A stretch of 64,000 nt of DNA from Lientehia sp934351765. GTDB lineage: Bacteria > Bacillota > Clostridia > Lachnospirales > Lachnospiraceae. The stretch's first letter is position 1, and each line of letters starts with the position of its first letter. The position numbers and the translations under genes are program-made. This document shows, piece after piece, positions 42,090 to 51,752 of this stretch. Below the pieces are notes generated by a model. That model was given only the letters and a program-made list of their open reading frames with translations, was not told where the DNA came from and searched no databases. The DNA lies in contig NZ_JBQKGG010000001.1 in assembly GCF_052118925.1 (NCBI RefSeq), positions 124,001-188,000 on the forward strand, written 5' to 3'.

Positions 42090-43575
42090 AAAGGCCTCCG
42101 TATTTTCGTTTCAGATAATCCGTATAGTACACCGGGTTTAAGGGTTCTCCTGTAATCTCTTTTAACAGCTCTTCCATCGAGCGGGATGCCCCGTATTTGT
42201 GGATCCGTTCTCTCAGCCAGGACGCGATCATGCCGGGCTTTCCGTCCCGAAGTGTTTTTTCAATATCGAACTCTGTATTCATCTTATGATAAAGCTGCGC
42301 TGCCATGGCATTTCCGAGGGCATAGGACGGAAAATATCCAAACTCGCCCATGGCCCAGTGAATATCCTGTAAAACGCCCTCCGCGGCTGTCTTCGGACGG
42401 ATTCCGAGATACTGCTCATACTTATCAGCCCAGGCGGTTTCCAGCTCATATACGTCCAGACTTCCGTCAAACAGCTCCTTTTCCAGCTCGTACCGGATCA
42501 CGATATGAAGACAATAGGTTAATTCATCAGCCTCTGTCCGGACAGGACCTGGAACGGAACGGTTAATGGCACAGATAAAGGCCGGAAGAGGAATGCCGGA
42601 AAGCTGCTCCGGAAACAGTTCCGTTAATTTTTCATACAGCGGAGTCCAGAACGCTTCGCTCCGTCCCAGCATGTTTTCGTATAACCGGGACTGGGATTCA
42701 TGAACCCCGCAGGTTCCGCCTGCCGCAGGAGTCTGCGTCACCTCGTCACCGTTTCCGAATTCAAACAGTGCATGTCCGGTTTCATGAATAGTGGAGAAGA
42801 TGGCACTTTCCAGATTGTTCTCATAATAATGGGTCGTGATCCGCACATCGTCCTTATGGAGACTGGTCGTGAAGGGATGTTCACTCTCGGCAAGGACGCC
42901 ACGGCTGAAATCAAAGCCCAGGTAAGCTGCCAGATACCGGTTGAACTGCCGCTGCTTCTCGATCTCATAGGAGCGGAATAAAAAGTCATAGGGCGGCTGG
43001 ATACCGGTTTCGCGGATCTTCTTTACCAGCGGAATCATCGACAGCTTTAAGGCTTCGAAAAAGCGGTCCAGCTTTCTGGTCGGGAAGTCCTCCTCAAACT
43101 GAACCAGCAGTGCATCATAAGGACTCTGACCCGGCTCTGCCTGGAGGGCGGCAAATTTCTTTTTTGTCTCCAGGATTTCGGTTAAAACGGGGGCAAATAC
43201 GGAAAAATCATTCTTCTTTTTTGCCTGTGTCCATTTTCCGGTGGATACGGAGAGCAGCTCGGAAAACTTCCGGTACTCGTCCTCCGGGATTGCCGCCAGC
43301 CGCTTCCGTTCCTTTTCAATGATACGAAAAATCCTCGTTTCGGTATCCGAAAGTCCCTTGCTCTGCTTTGCTTTTTCCAGAAGCGCCCCGGTTTTTTCCG
43401 AGGTTAAAAGCGTCTGATAGGAGGCCGAAATCCGTCCTACCACGGCAGCGGTCCGTACTGCCCCGTTTTCCGGCGCAGCTGTTTCGTTGTCCCAGTCAAA
43501 TAAGACAAGGGTGGTCTGGAGTGCATTCCATTCCTCCAGAAATGCCTCATATTCCTTCTGTAATCCTTTTTCCAT
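42064..43575 (-). CDS. M32 family metallocarboxypeptidase
   Basis: A 503-residue carboxypeptidase Taq-like protein. The zinc motif is HETGH with ALFEFGNG, and GVHESQSRLYEN provides the third ligand region. DVRITTHYYENNLESAIFSTIHETGHALFE is the family signature. It removes residues from peptide C-termini in the cytoplasm. It lies in the zapA-to-metallohydrolase gene run. Confidence 0.92.
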   Translation of the reverse strand: MEKGLQKEYEAFLEEWNALQTTLVLFDWDNETAAPENGAVRTAAVVGRISASYQTLLTSEKTGALLEKAKQSKGLSDTETRIFRIIEKERKRLAAIPEDEYRKFSELLSVSTGKWTQAKKKNDFSVFAPVLTEILETKKKFAALQAEPGQSPYDALLVQFEEDFPTRKLDRFFEALKLSMIPLVKKIRETGIQPPYDFLFRSYEIEKQRQFNRYLAAYLGFDFSRGVLAESEHPFTTSLHKDDVRITTHYYENNLESAIFSTIHETGHALFEFGNGDEVTQTPAAGGTCGVHESQSRLYENMLGRSEAFWTPLYEKLTELFPEQLSGIPLPAFICAINRSVPGPVRTEADELTYCLHIVIRYELEKELFDGSLDVYELETAWADKYEQYLGIRPKTAAEGVLQDIHWAMGEFGYFPSYALGNAMAAQLYHKMNTEFDIEKTLRDGKPGMIASWLRERIHKYGASRSMEELLKEITGEPLNPVYYTDYLKRKYGGLYEDYVHSS

Positions 43576-43614
43576 TTGTCTGCCTCCTGCGGAATCTCTG
43601 TCGGTGACCAGAGT

Positions 43615-44064
43615 CTAGTGAAGCGGCCAGAGCCCCTGTTTTTTTAACTCCTGGTATTCCTGATAGGCCTGCTCCAGGATCTGCCTTTCGTTCTGGAACT
43701 TCAGGAGATGATACACTTCGTAATACTTATAATACCCAGAATCAAGAAAATATTCCTCCCGCTGAGGCTTGCTGTAATAGCTGTCCGCCGCCATAAGATA
43801 CCAGTGGACATCCTTTTCCACGGTATCCTGGGGAATATGAAAGGAATACTGACTCTTTCCCACATACCGGGCAATGGAGGCCTGAACGCCGGTTTCCTCC
43901 CGCACCTCCCGAAGCGCCGTCTCCTCGTAAGACTCTCCCGCCTCTACGGTGCCCTTCGGAAGGACCCAGCCTTCATACTTGTTTTTATAATTTTTATACA
44001 AAACCAGTATCTTCCCCCGGAAGATCACCACGCCTCCGCAGCTCACTGCCTCAATCATTCCCAT
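43615..44064 (-). CDS. NUDIX hydrolase
   Basis: A 149-residue NUDIX protein. The box G-x5-E-x7-REVxEExG is filled by GTVEAGESYEETALREVREETG. This segment binds magnesium and cuts nucleoside diphosphates linked to another group. N-terminal EAVSCGGVVIFRGKILVLYK and the long acidic/tyrosine-rich tail fit the Lachnospiraceae type; substrate unknown. Start could be either of two in-frame ATG codons (44064 or 44058). Confidence 0.88.
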   Translation of the reverse strand: MGMIEAVSCGGVVIFRGKILVLYKNYKNKYEGWVLPKGTVEAGESYEETALREVREETGVQASIARYVGKSQYSFHIPQDTVEKDVHWYLMAADSYYSKPQREEYFLDSGYYKYYEVYHLLKFQNERQILEQAYQEYQELKKQGLWPLH

Positions 44065-44094
44065 TCCTCCCGGTCTGTCCTTCTGCTGTGCGCT

Positions 44095-45639
44095 CTAACG
44101 ATTAAAATAGCCCTCAAAAATCTTTTTTGCACCTTTCGTCGCCACCGAACCGCCAATGCCACCGTTTTCATACACAATGCTTACAACGATCTCCGGATTC
44201 TCTGCCGGGGCAAATCCGATAAACCATGCATGGCTGTCTTCCTTATTTGAATTAAACTCTGCCGATCCGGTCTTTCCGGCCACCTGATAGGAATCGGACT
44301 GAAGAGACGGACTGGTTCCCTCATTGACAACCGCCACCATAAAGTTGGTCAGAGTTTCCGCTTCCTCCGCAGACATAAGTTTTCCGGCTGCTGTCGGCGT
44401 AAACTGTCTTACAATCTTTCCGTCCGGGCTTTCTACCCGGTCGATGGCATAAGGCGACATCATGGTTCCGCCGTTGGCAATGGTTGCCGCGATCAGGGCA
44501 TTGTGAATCGGCGAAATCATAGTTTTTCCCTGCCCGATGGCTGTCTGTACCCGCTCTGCAAGGCCGGAATTTCCATCCAGGACAAAGGAGCTTTGCTTAT
44601 ATCCTAAATTATCCTGAAGCGGAAGTCCTTTGTTGAACAGAAAGCTTTCACAGAGGCTGTGCAGACTGTCCGGATTGATCTGTTCCCCGATGGTTGCAAA
44701 GGAGGTATTACAGGAGTTCGCCAGAGAAAGGCGCAGATCCAGCATTCCGTGTACATGACCGTCAAAGCAGTTCATAACTGCGTCACCATATGTCATGGAA
44801 CCGGTACATTCATATCGGTAATCCTGCCAGGTTGCGGGATTCTCCCGGATATAATCCAGCGCTGTCAGAAGCTTAAACGTTGATCCCGGCGGATAAAGGC
44901 CCTGAGTTGCCCGGTTTAACAGATTGGCATCGGTGTTTTCCTCGGAGGTCAGCGCCGCCCAGTTTTCCGCAACGGTGTTGGGATCATAGTCGGGCTTGGA
45001 GACCATGGCGAGGATCTTTCCGGTCCCCGGCTCCAGAATCACACAGGCACCGTTGTATTCTCCCAGCGCATCATAAGCAAGCTGCTGGAGATACGGATCC
45101 AGCGTTGTTACCACATTGTCTGCCGGATTTTTGATATCCTGGGTCTCGTTGCTTACCTGGTCCATCAGATTTAAATGGGTCGTCAGAAGGTACTGGCTGG
45201 CCGACGCCTCCAGGCCGGTCTGTCCTGCATCGGAATATCCCACAATATGAGCAAACAGATTGGCATACGGATATTCCCGAATCTCGTTTCCCTCAGAATC
45301 CTCCGTCGTCCGGGCAAGGACTTCCCCGCCGCTTCCCCGAATTTCCCCGCGGACTACTTTTTCCGAAAAGGTGTCCAGTCTTGCATTATACGCGCTGTTG
45401 ACGGTACTGCCGCTTTTCACGATCATGAAATACGAAAAATACCCGATCACCGCCAGAAACATCAGCGTAAAGCATACACTGGCGATCCGGATTTCCCGGT
45501 TTACCTTTTTAGTACGTTTTTCGACCTTCCGGATTTCTTTTTCTTCCCGTTCCTGGGTTTCCAGCGCCTGCCGGACCTGCTCCATATCTTTTTTTGTATA
45601 CTTCTCGTCTGCGCCGCTCCAGTTTTCTTTCCTGTTCAA
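44095..45639 (-). CDS. Penicillin-binding protein (class B transpeptidase)
   Basis: A 514-residue class B PBP. The catalytic serine is in S253-T-F-K256, the second motif is S309-C-N and the third KTGS near residue 460. One membrane segment lies at about 52-75 behind a charged cytoplasmic N-terminus. It crosslinks peptidoglycan and partners the SEDS protein encoded just upstream. The start is TTG at 45639 with AGGTGG six bases before it; this places the first 43 codons inside the ftsW-like gene in another frame. No downstream ATG gives a good start with the TM segment and a site. Confidence 0.9.
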   Translation of the reverse strand: MNRKENWSGADEKYTKKDMEQVRQALETQEREEKEIRKVEKRTKKVNREIRIASVCFTLMFLAVIGYFSYFMIVKSGSTVNSAYNARLDTFSEKVVRGEIRGSGGEVLARTTEDSEGNEIREYPYANLFAHIVGYSDAGQTGLEASASQYLLTTHLNLMDQVSNETQDIKNPADNVVTTLDPYLQQLAYDALGEYNGACVILEPGTGKILAMVSKPDYDPNTVAENWAALTSEENTDANLLNRATQGLYPPGSTFKLLTALDYIRENPATWQDYRYECTGSMTYGDAVMNCFDGHVHGMLDLRLSLANSCNTSFATIGEQINPDSLHSLCESFLFNKGLPLQDNLGYKQSSFVLDGNSGLAERVQTAIGQGKTMISPIHNALIAATIANGGTMMSPYAIDRVESPDGKIVRQFTPTAAGKLMSAEEAETLTNFMVAVVNEGTSPSLQSDSYQVAGKTGSAEFNSNKEDSHAWFIGFAPAENPEIVVSIVYENGGIGGSVATKGAKKIFEGYFNR

Positions 45640-46951
45640 TGCGATCCACCTCGTCCTGTTTTAAGATGTAGAGTCCCTGTATGATTCCAAACATGATAAA
45701 GGTACTTAAAATCGAGCTTCCTCCGTAGCTTACAAAGGGAAGCGTAATTCCGGTCGAAGGAATAAACTTGATCACTCCTCCGATATTTAAAAACACCTGG
45801 GCACCGTATACGGCGGCAAGCCCGAATGCAATAATCTTGTAAAACATGCCGTCCATCCAGGTGGAAATCCATAAAAACTGAAGAAGACAGCTTAAACAGA
45901 TCAGGATCAGTGCAATGGCAAAGACACCGCCCATTTCCTCCGAGATGGCAGAAAAGATAAAATCCGACCGCACAACAGGAATCGTGTCGGGCATACCCTG
46001 ATACAGACCGCTTCCAAGCCAGCCGCCGCTTCCGATGGCAAATAAGGACTGGAGGATCTGCCAGCCGTCTCCGGTGGGATCCGCCCAGGGATCACGCCAT
46101 ACCTGTACACGGGTCCGCACATGAGAAAAGACCTTATAGGCCAGCACCGAAGCAGCGCTTCCGGCCGCCAGACCTCCAAACAGGTACAGATAGCTCCGGG
46201 TCGCGACGAACAGCATAAGAAGATAGGCAATGAAAAAGATCAATGCCGCGCCGAGATCCTTGGAGGCCACTAAAATCAGCACATGAAGCGCCGCCACCGC
46301 CGTTGTGACAACCACACGCCTGAAACTGATACTGGTCTGAAACATAGACGCCACGAAAAAGACAAAGGAAATCTTTACAAACTCCGATGGCTGGAGAGAA
46401 AAGAATCCGCCGATGTTGAAGGACAGATTTGCACCGAACTGCGTCCGGCTGAACAGCATGATCGCCCCCAGCGCCGCCACTCCGATGGCCGCATACAGCC
46501 AGCCGAACCGCCACAGATAGCGCATTTTCCGAACCACCACCGGTACCGCCATGGCAAGAGCCGCCGCTGCGACGGTAATGATGAACTGGCGCACCGCCCG
46601 CTCCACACCCAGTCTTGTCAGCATGATGAAGCTGATGGCAAGGAGCATACAGGTGTTGTTCACCAGCAGTCTTGAGGATTTCTTATAAATGACCCGAAAC
46701 AGGACCAGATACAGGATAAAGAAGACCACCTGTGCCAGATAAAAGGTCAGGATGATCGTTTCTCCGGTATAAAGAATGATCGCCAGATAGCCGGTCAGAT
46801 GCAGCATAAACATACAGAACAGCTGAAGAGCGCAGTCCCGGTTCCGCTTTTTATGGGTTTTCATTCTGAGGTAATGAAAGGTTGACAAGGTATACAGAAG
46901 GATCAGTACCAGCATAATATACTTTGTCACCTGGATAATAAGATTTGTCAC
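45509..46951 (-). CDS. SEDS protein, FtsW/RodA/SpoVE family
   Basis: A 480-residue polytopic membrane protein with about ten segments. The SEDS core is visible (LQPSEFVKISFVFFVA, GSGGWLGSGLYQG, VVRSDFIFSAISEEMG, STGITLPFVSYGGSSIL). It polymerises lipid II into glycan strands with the class B PBP encoded next. GTG 46951 is favoured; an upstream ATG (46996) would lie inside the U32 gene. The C-terminal tail is charged and overlaps the PBP start. Whether it serves division, elongation or sporulation is not told by sequence. Confidence 0.88.
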   Translation of the reverse strand: MTNLIIQVTKYIMLVLILLYTLSTFHYLRMKTHKKRNRDCALQLFCMFMLHLTGYLAIILYTGETIILTFYLAQVVFFILYLVLFRVIYKKSSRLLVNNTCMLLAISFIMLTRLGVERAVRQFIITVAAAALAMAVPVVVRKMRYLWRFGWLYAAIGVAALGAIMLFSRTQFGANLSFNIGGFFSLQPSEFVKISFVFFVASMFQTSISFRRVVVTTAVAALHVLILVASKDLGAALIFFIAYLLMLFVATRSYLYLFGGLAAGSAASVLAYKVFSHVRTRVQVWRDPWADPTGDGWQILQSLFAIGSGGWLGSGLYQGMPDTIPVVRSDFIFSAISEEMGGVFAIALILICLSCLLQFLWISTWMDGMFYKIIAFGLAAVYGAQVFLNIGGVIKFIPSTGITLPFVSYGGSSILSTFIMFGIIQGLYILKQDEVDRIEQERKLERRRREVYKKRYGAGPAGAGNPGTGRKRNPEGRKTY

Positions 46952-46959
46952 GTGTGCAC

Positions 46960-49233
46960 CTACTCCACTCCCCGTCTGAAATGGCCTCTCGTCCATGCAG
47001 ACGGCTGATATTCCGGTTGTTCCCCGTAAAGGGCAGTTTCATACGCTCCGATCACCGCACAGGCTTCGGAACGTGTTTCCGTTGTAAGCTGAAGTCTCAG
47101 AAGCTCCGGACCGAGTTCCAGAAGTGATTCCATCTGATCCGCCAGCCACAGCGGTTCACTGTTATAGATCACATTATAGCAGAACCGGCAGAAATTTTTT
47201 ACCGGAAAATGCTTGTTTTTCCGGTCCGTAAGCATCGTAAGGCCCGGCTGCTTCCGGCACTGCCCGCCGGTCTTTTTCAGACACTGGGCCGATACCATCA
47301 TGGGCAGCCGTCCGTACACGATCAGCTCGCTTCCTGATAGCCCCCTTGCCTTCAATTCCCGCTCATTAAGCTCGATGGGAGCTGTATCGGAAGAAAAGCC
47401 AAAATCACGATAAACCGTGCGTGCTTCCTGATTGAAGGTATAGAGGGAATGATCGGCGATACAGCACCAGTCCGCTCTGCTGATCTCCGATGCATGGATC
47501 AGTGGAATTTCATCGATCACCCGCACCAGAAGCCCGTCTGTCTCCGGCGTCAGCCATTTTTCACGGTTTTCCATGAGAAGTTTTTCTGTATCACTGCGGC
47601 AGATCTTTGGAAGCGCCGGAACATATTCCTTTCCGGCCCTGTGGCAGGCTTCTGAAAGCGCCTGGAACCGATCCCAGCCAATCTGCTCCAGCGATACATA
47701 GATCCTCGAAACAGAACGGAAGGAAAGGGCCGCCAGAACCTGTTCCTCCGTATCACAGAGAACCGAAAGGCGGGGAATACGGGGAGACTGTGCTTCCCGG
47801 TTCTGCCGGTCTTCACGTTGGAAACTGTCCGTCTCCTGCGTTTCAGCCAGAGCCTCCCGATGAGATTGATTCTCATTCTGGTCTGTTTCTTCCTGTTTCC
47901 TGCGATACGGGCTTAACAGTGCTTCCGTCAGCTTCTCCACGGCAGCACGGCGCAGCTCGTTCAGAGCCCCCACCGGAAGAAATCCCGTTCCATCGGTGAT
48001 AACCTGCAGTTCTTCCAGATCAAAGGGCGTGCCTCCCAGCTTTCTCATCTGCTTTTCCAGATCCGCTTCGGTCATAGGCCGGTTCTTTGCCGCAAGAACC
48101 ACCGGTCCTGTCTGTTCGATTGGAATACCGTTACAGCTTAAAGACAGTTTAACAGGAAAATCTTTGGAAAAGATTAAGGTTCCCTTGATTTTTTCTTTGA
48201 TTTCTTTTTCGACATAAGCCTTATCCAAGGCCGTCATCCGCGCTTCATCAATCTGGCGAAACGTCGGTTTTTCCGGAAGCGCCACCATGGATTTCCCGTT
48301 ATGAGTATGGAAATAGCCATCGGAAAAACCGCCCCGGTCAAACAGCTCCAGAAGGAATTCCCGGTCGGAAAGGTCAGCCTTTAACCCCTTGCTCCCTGCC
48401 TGCTGATACTGATCCACATAACGGCGGTACACACTTGTGACACCTGCCGTATAGCGGGGGCTTTTCATACGCCCCTCGATCTTCAGGGAACAGACTCCGG
48501 CATCCAGAAGCTCACCAAGGGAATCCAGCCCGCAAAGATCCTTCAGATTCAGAAGGTAATCGCCTTCCCGCAGATGCTTCTTTTTTCCGTTTTCCAGTAA
48601 CGCAAAGGGCAGTCTGCAGGGCTGGGCACAACGTCCGCGATTTCCGCTTCGGCCGCCAATCATGCTGCTGAACAGACACTGTCCGGAATAACAGTAACAA
48701 AGCGCTCCATGAACAAAGGTTTCAATCTCCACATTGACCGCGTCATGGATCTTTTTAATCTCTGCAATGGAAAGCTCTCTGGCCGTCACAATCCGGTCTG
48801 CACCAAGACGCTTTGCTGTCTGCGCTCCGTTTACACCGGTAATGGTCATCTGAGTGCTGGCATGAAGCCGGAACTTTGGAAATTCCCTCCGTACAAAATT
48901 CCAGACACCAAGATCCTGAATGATCAGTGCATCCACTCCCGCCTCATACGCGGGAAGAAGATAATCATACAGCTCCCGCTCCATCTCCGTTTCCTTTAAC
49001 AAAGTATTGACAGTCAGATACAGCTTCCGGCCATGAAGATGGACATAGTCCAGAGACGGAAGCAGCATATCCTGTCCGGTGCTTTCTGCATAAGCGCGGG
49101 CTCCGAACCGGGCTCCGCCCATATAGACGGCATCCGCACCGGCATTCACGGCTGCCTTCAGGCTTTCAAAGGAACCTGCCGGCGCCAGCACTTCAATCTC
49201 CTGTTTTCGCATATTTTTTTTGTGTTCCACCAT
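46960..49233 (-). CDS. U32 family peptidase with DUF3656-like C-terminus
   Basis: A 757-residue U32 protein. MRKQEIEVLAPAGSFESLKAAVNAGADAVYMGG begins the domain, and the family signature ETFVHGALCYCYSGQCLFSSMIGGRSGNRGRCAQPCR with four conserved cysteines is near residues 165-200. Relatives act in 23S rRNA hydroxylation (RlhA) or as collagenase-like proteins, often with FeS. A second, larger C-terminal region follows. The start is M at 49233 with AGGGAG ahead; the 71 residues before it in the open frame read through the zapA end and are not supported. Confidence 0.88.
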   Translation of the reverse strand: MVEHKKNMRKQEIEVLAPAGSFESLKAAVNAGADAVYMGGARFGARAYAESTGQDMLLPSLDYVHLHGRKLYLTVNTLLKETEMERELYDYLLPAYEAGVDALIIQDLGVWNFVRREFPKFRLHASTQMTITGVNGAQTAKRLGADRIVTARELSIAEIKKIHDAVNVEIETFVHGALCYCYSGQCLFSSMIGGRSGNRGRCAQPCRLPFALLENGKKKHLREGDYLLNLKDLCGLDSLGELLDAGVCSLKIEGRMKSPRYTAGVTSVYRRYVDQYQQAGSKGLKADLSDREFLLELFDRGGFSDGYFHTHNGKSMVALPEKPTFRQIDEARMTALDKAYVEKEIKEKIKGTLIFSKDFPVKLSLSCNGIPIEQTGPVVLAAKNRPMTEADLEKQMRKLGGTPFDLEELQVITDGTGFLPVGALNELRRAAVEKLTEALLSPYRRKQEETDQNENQSHREALAETQETDSFQREDRQNREAQSPRIPRLSVLCDTEEQVLAALSFRSVSRIYVSLEQIGWDRFQALSEACHRAGKEYVPALPKICRSDTEKLLMENREKWLTPETDGLLVRVIDEIPLIHASEISRADWCCIADHSLYTFNQEARTVYRDFGFSSDTAPIELNERELKARGLSGSELIVYGRLPMMVSAQCLKKTGGQCRKQPGLTMLTDRKNKHFPVKNFCRFCYNVIYNSEPLWLADQMESLLELGPELLRLQLTTETRSEACAVIGAYETALYGEQPEYQPSAWTRGHFRRGVE

Positions 49234-49396
49234 TCCGTTCTCCCTCACCATTCTGAGCTTCTCTGAAACATTTCCTCCCCTTCCGCCACAGTGCGGCTCC
49301 GGTGGAGCGCTTTTCGTTTCACCGGACGGATTTTTCCATGAAACATAGAAAACGGGGCTGCGCTGCCTGCTGCCCCATTCCCGTGTATCCTTCGTT

Positions 49397-49780
49397 TCAG
49401 TCTGTATTGGTTCCGTCCGTATGGTTCCCTCGACTGGCTTCTTCAATCTGATCCATTTTACTGCGGAGCTTTTCCAGCTTCATCTGAACCGTGACAAGCT
49501 GGTGCTTCAGTGCATACAGCTCTTTTTCCTGTGCCTCTGCGGTTTCCTTCACCTCTGCCAGCTCTTCTGCTGCCTTAAAATAATCGTCCGCCACGTTAAG
49601 CTGCATTAAAATATTCTGATAATCCGGTGTCTGGCGCAGAAAGCCATCGATCTTACGAAGCTCGCTGTTCTTTCCGTTCAGATATCCGGCGATCCTTTGC
49701 AGATATTCTTCACTTTCATAGCCGCCCAGCGTATAGACTTTTCCGGCAATGATCACATCTGTATAATTCCTGGAATCCAT
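49397..49780 (-). CDS. zapA: Cell division protein ZapA
   Basis: A 127-residue ZapA: VIIAGKVYTLGGYESEEYLQRIAGYLNGKNSEL in the globular part, then a long coiled coil with heptads up to residue 118 (KALEDEL-like). ZapA bundles FtsZ filaments and helps place the division ring. It starts the run to U32, SEDS and PBP, which supports a cell-division or envelope context. Confidence 0.85.
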   Translation of the reverse strand: MDSRNYTDVIIAGKVYTLGGYESEEYLQRIAGYLNGKNSELRKIDGFLRQTPDYQNILMQLNVADDYFKAAEELAEVKETAEAQEKELYALKHQLVTVQMKLEKLRSKMDQIEEASRGNHTDGTNTD

Positions 49781-49825
49781 TCCGTTTTCTCCTCATGTTC
49801 TCGGCCTGTGCCGATCTTTCTTTTT

Positions 49826-49854
49826 ATTATAAAGGGTAAACTCCTAAAAGACAA
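49826..49854 (-). promoter_or_regulatory. Promoter of the zapA operon
   Basis: Minus-strand TTGTCT (49849-49854) and TATAAT (49826-49831) are 17 bases apart, 46 bases before zapA. Confidence 0.78.
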
Positions 49855-49967
49855 CTGAAAAGAGAGAGATCTTTCGCAGATTCCCCGGATCAGCCAGCCG
49901 GCACATACATCTGCAGCCCAGGTCTGCCCTGGCCGTAGAACGTGAAGAAATACCGACATTCCGATGA

Positions 49968-50966
49968 TCAGAACGGGGACGCCAGGCCGAGATGATGGTA
50001 AGCCAGCTCCGTCGCCATACGTCCTCTTGGCGTCCGGTTCAGCAAGCCGTTCTTTAACAGATACGGCTCATAAACATCTTCCAGTGTGCCCACATCCTCG
50101 GAAAGGGCCGCGGCCAGGGTCTCCAGTCCCACCGGTCCGCCGCCAAACTTTTCGATCACGGTCAAAAGGATCCGCCGATCGGTGGCATCCAGTCCCATTT
50201 TATCCACATCAAGAAGATCCAGTGCTTCTGCAGCGACTGCTTCGGTGATCACACCATCATGGCGCACCTGGGCAAAATCTCTCACTCGTTTTAACAGACG
50301 GTTGGCCAGTCTCGGCGTTCCTCTGGAGCGGGAGGCAATCTGTCTTGCGCCGGCCTCCTCAATTCCCACATTTAAGACTCTGGCTGACCGGAGAATAATG
50401 GTCAGAAGCTCATCCTCCGTATAAAATTCCAGATGATGGACTACGCCGAACCGGTCCCGCAGAGGTGCCGTCAGAAGACCGGCTCTGGTCGTTGCACCGA
50501 CTAAGGTGAAATGGGGAAGATCCAGTCGGATCGACCTGGCCGAAGCTCCCTTCCCGATCACAATATCAATAGCATAATCCTCCATAGCCGGATAAAGGAC
50601 CTCTTCTACCTGGCGGTTCAGCCTGTGGATCTCATCTACGAATAAAATATCTCCATCGTTTAAATTATTTAAGATAGCCGCCATCTCACCCGGCTTTTCA
50701 ATGGCCGGTCCTGCCGTGATCTTTAACTCCGATCCCATCTCATTGGCAAGGATTCCCGCCAGTGTTGTTTTTCCCAGTCCGGGAGGACCGTAAAACAGCA
50801 CATGATCCAGCGCCTCTCCCCGTGATCTTGCCGCATCAATATAAACCCGGAGCATTTCCTTTGCTTTTTCCTGTCCGATATATTCATCCAGGGTCTGCGG
50901 ACGGAGATGATTCTCGATTCCCATATCCTCCCTGGTAAATTCGGTATTGATAATCCGCTTTTCCAT
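49968..50966 (-). CDS. ruvB: Holliday junction helicase RuvB
   Basis: A 332-residue RuvB. The first lines RPQTLDEYIGQEKAKEML, Walker A GPPGLGKTTLA, Walker B FVDEIHRL, sensor GATTRAGLLTAPLRDRFG and the C-terminal winged helix with TPRGR are all present. RuvB pumps DNA through the RuvA complex during branch migration. It follows ruvA by 19 bases. Confidence 0.97.
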   Translation of the reverse strand: MEKRIINTEFTREDMGIENHLRPQTLDEYIGQEKAKEMLRVYIDAARSRGEALDHVLFYGPPGLGKTTLAGILANEMGSELKITAGPAIEKPGEMAAILNNLNDGDILFVDEIHRLNRQVEEVLYPAMEDYAIDIVIGKGASARSIRLDLPHFTLVGATTRAGLLTAPLRDRFGVVHHLEFYTEDELLTIILRSARVLNVGIEEAGARQIASRSRGTPRLANRLLKRVRDFAQVRHDGVITEAVAAEALDLLDVDKMGLDATDRRILLTVIEKFGGGPVGLETLAAALSEDVGTLEDVYEPYLLKNGLLNRTPRGRMATELAYHHLGLASPF

Positions 50967-50985
50967 CTGCTGTTCCTTCCCGCTC

Positions 50986-51603
50986 TTATAACAAAGCCAT
51001 CTGCTTTAATGCTGCCTTTAACAGCGCTTCGACACTGAGTGTCTCGCCGTCCGGCACGCGATTGACCGCCTTCATGGCTTCCGATGCACGATAGCCCAGC
51101 GCAGCCAGTGCCTGAACGGTTTCCGACTTCTTATCCTCGTACTCGCTGTTTCCGGCTGTACCAAGCGCTGCCTCATGGGCGCTTTTCAGCTCAAAGGCGT
51201 CCTCCAGACTGAATTTATCCTTCAATTCCAGGATCAGCTTTCTTGCTGTTTTCAGTCCGATTCCCGGCGCGGCCGAGATGGCTTTCGCATCCTCCGCCAG
51301 AACCGCAAACCGCAGATCATCCGGCTGAATCACCGACAGGATTCCAAGCGCCCCTTTTGGACCGATTCCGCTCACCCCGATCAGCAGGCGGAAGACCTCC
51401 AGATCCTCCCGGCTCTGAAAACCGTACAGATTCAGAGCGTCCTCGCGGACATAAAGATATGTATAAACCTGAAGCTCCTCTCCCGTCCGCACATGCGACA
51501 AAAAAGATACCGGAACCTGGATCTGATAACCGATCCCATTGTTTTCCAGAATGATACTGTCCTCATAACGTTCAAGAAGACGGCCTTTGATATATGAAAT
51601 CAT
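50986..51603 (-). CDS. ruvA: Holliday junction protein RuvA
   Basis: A 205-residue RuvA (MISYIKGRLLERYEDSIILENNGIGYQI, helix-hairpin-helix GVSGIGPKGALGIL and GIGLKTARKLILELKDK, and a C-terminal domain ALAALGYRASEAMKAV). It grips the four-way junction and recruits RuvB. The start at 51603 has AAAGGATCGAG; the upstream ATG in frame is not supported. No ruvC is seen; RecU (15.8-16.3 kb) is the resolvase in such bacteria. Confidence 0.96.
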   Translation of the reverse strand: MISYIKGRLLERYEDSIILENNGIGYQIQVPVSFLSHVRTGEELQVYTYLYVREDALNLYGFQSREDLEVFRLLIGVSGIGPKGALGILSVIQPDDLRFAVLAEDAKAISAAPGIGLKTARKLILELKDKFSLEDAFELKSAHEAALGTAGNSEYEDKKSETVQALAALGYRASEAMKAVNRVPDGETLSVEALLKAALKQMALL

Positions 51604-51661
51604 AGTCTCGATCCTTTCTAAACTAAAACTGAGCTTCGTTGACACTGGATAATGATTTCTT

Positions 51662-51690
51662 AGTATAATACAGATTCTCTATAAAATCAA
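51662..51690 (-). promoter_or_regulatory. Promoter of ruvAB
   Basis: Minus-strand TTGATT (51685-51690) and TATACT (51662-51667) are 17 bases apart, about 60 bases before ruvA. No LexA-type box was seen here. Confidence 0.75.
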
Positions 51691-51717
51691 CCCTATTCAA
51701 ACATACGTTCTATTTTC

Positions 51718-51746
51718 TTGACAGAACGGTTTTAGCGTTTTATAAT
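51718..51746 (+). promoter_or_regulatory. Consensus promoter of the yprB-like gene, predicted leaderless
   Basis: TTGACA (51718-51723) and TATAAT (51741-51746) with a 17-base spacer are a full consensus. The expected transcription start, about seven bases after the -10, falls on the A of the ATG at 51753. Confidence 0.85.
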
Positions 51747-51752
51747 GAATCC

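Noticed and set aside
46951..46996. ATG 46996 as start of the SEDS gene
   Set aside because: It lies inside the U32 gene and adds 15 residues before the first membrane helix; GTG 46951 lies just after the U32 stop.
49234..49446. N-terminal 71-codon extension of the U32 gene
   Set aside because: It overlaps the end of zapA, is low-complexity and lacks a ribosome binding site; M at 49233 has AGGGAG.
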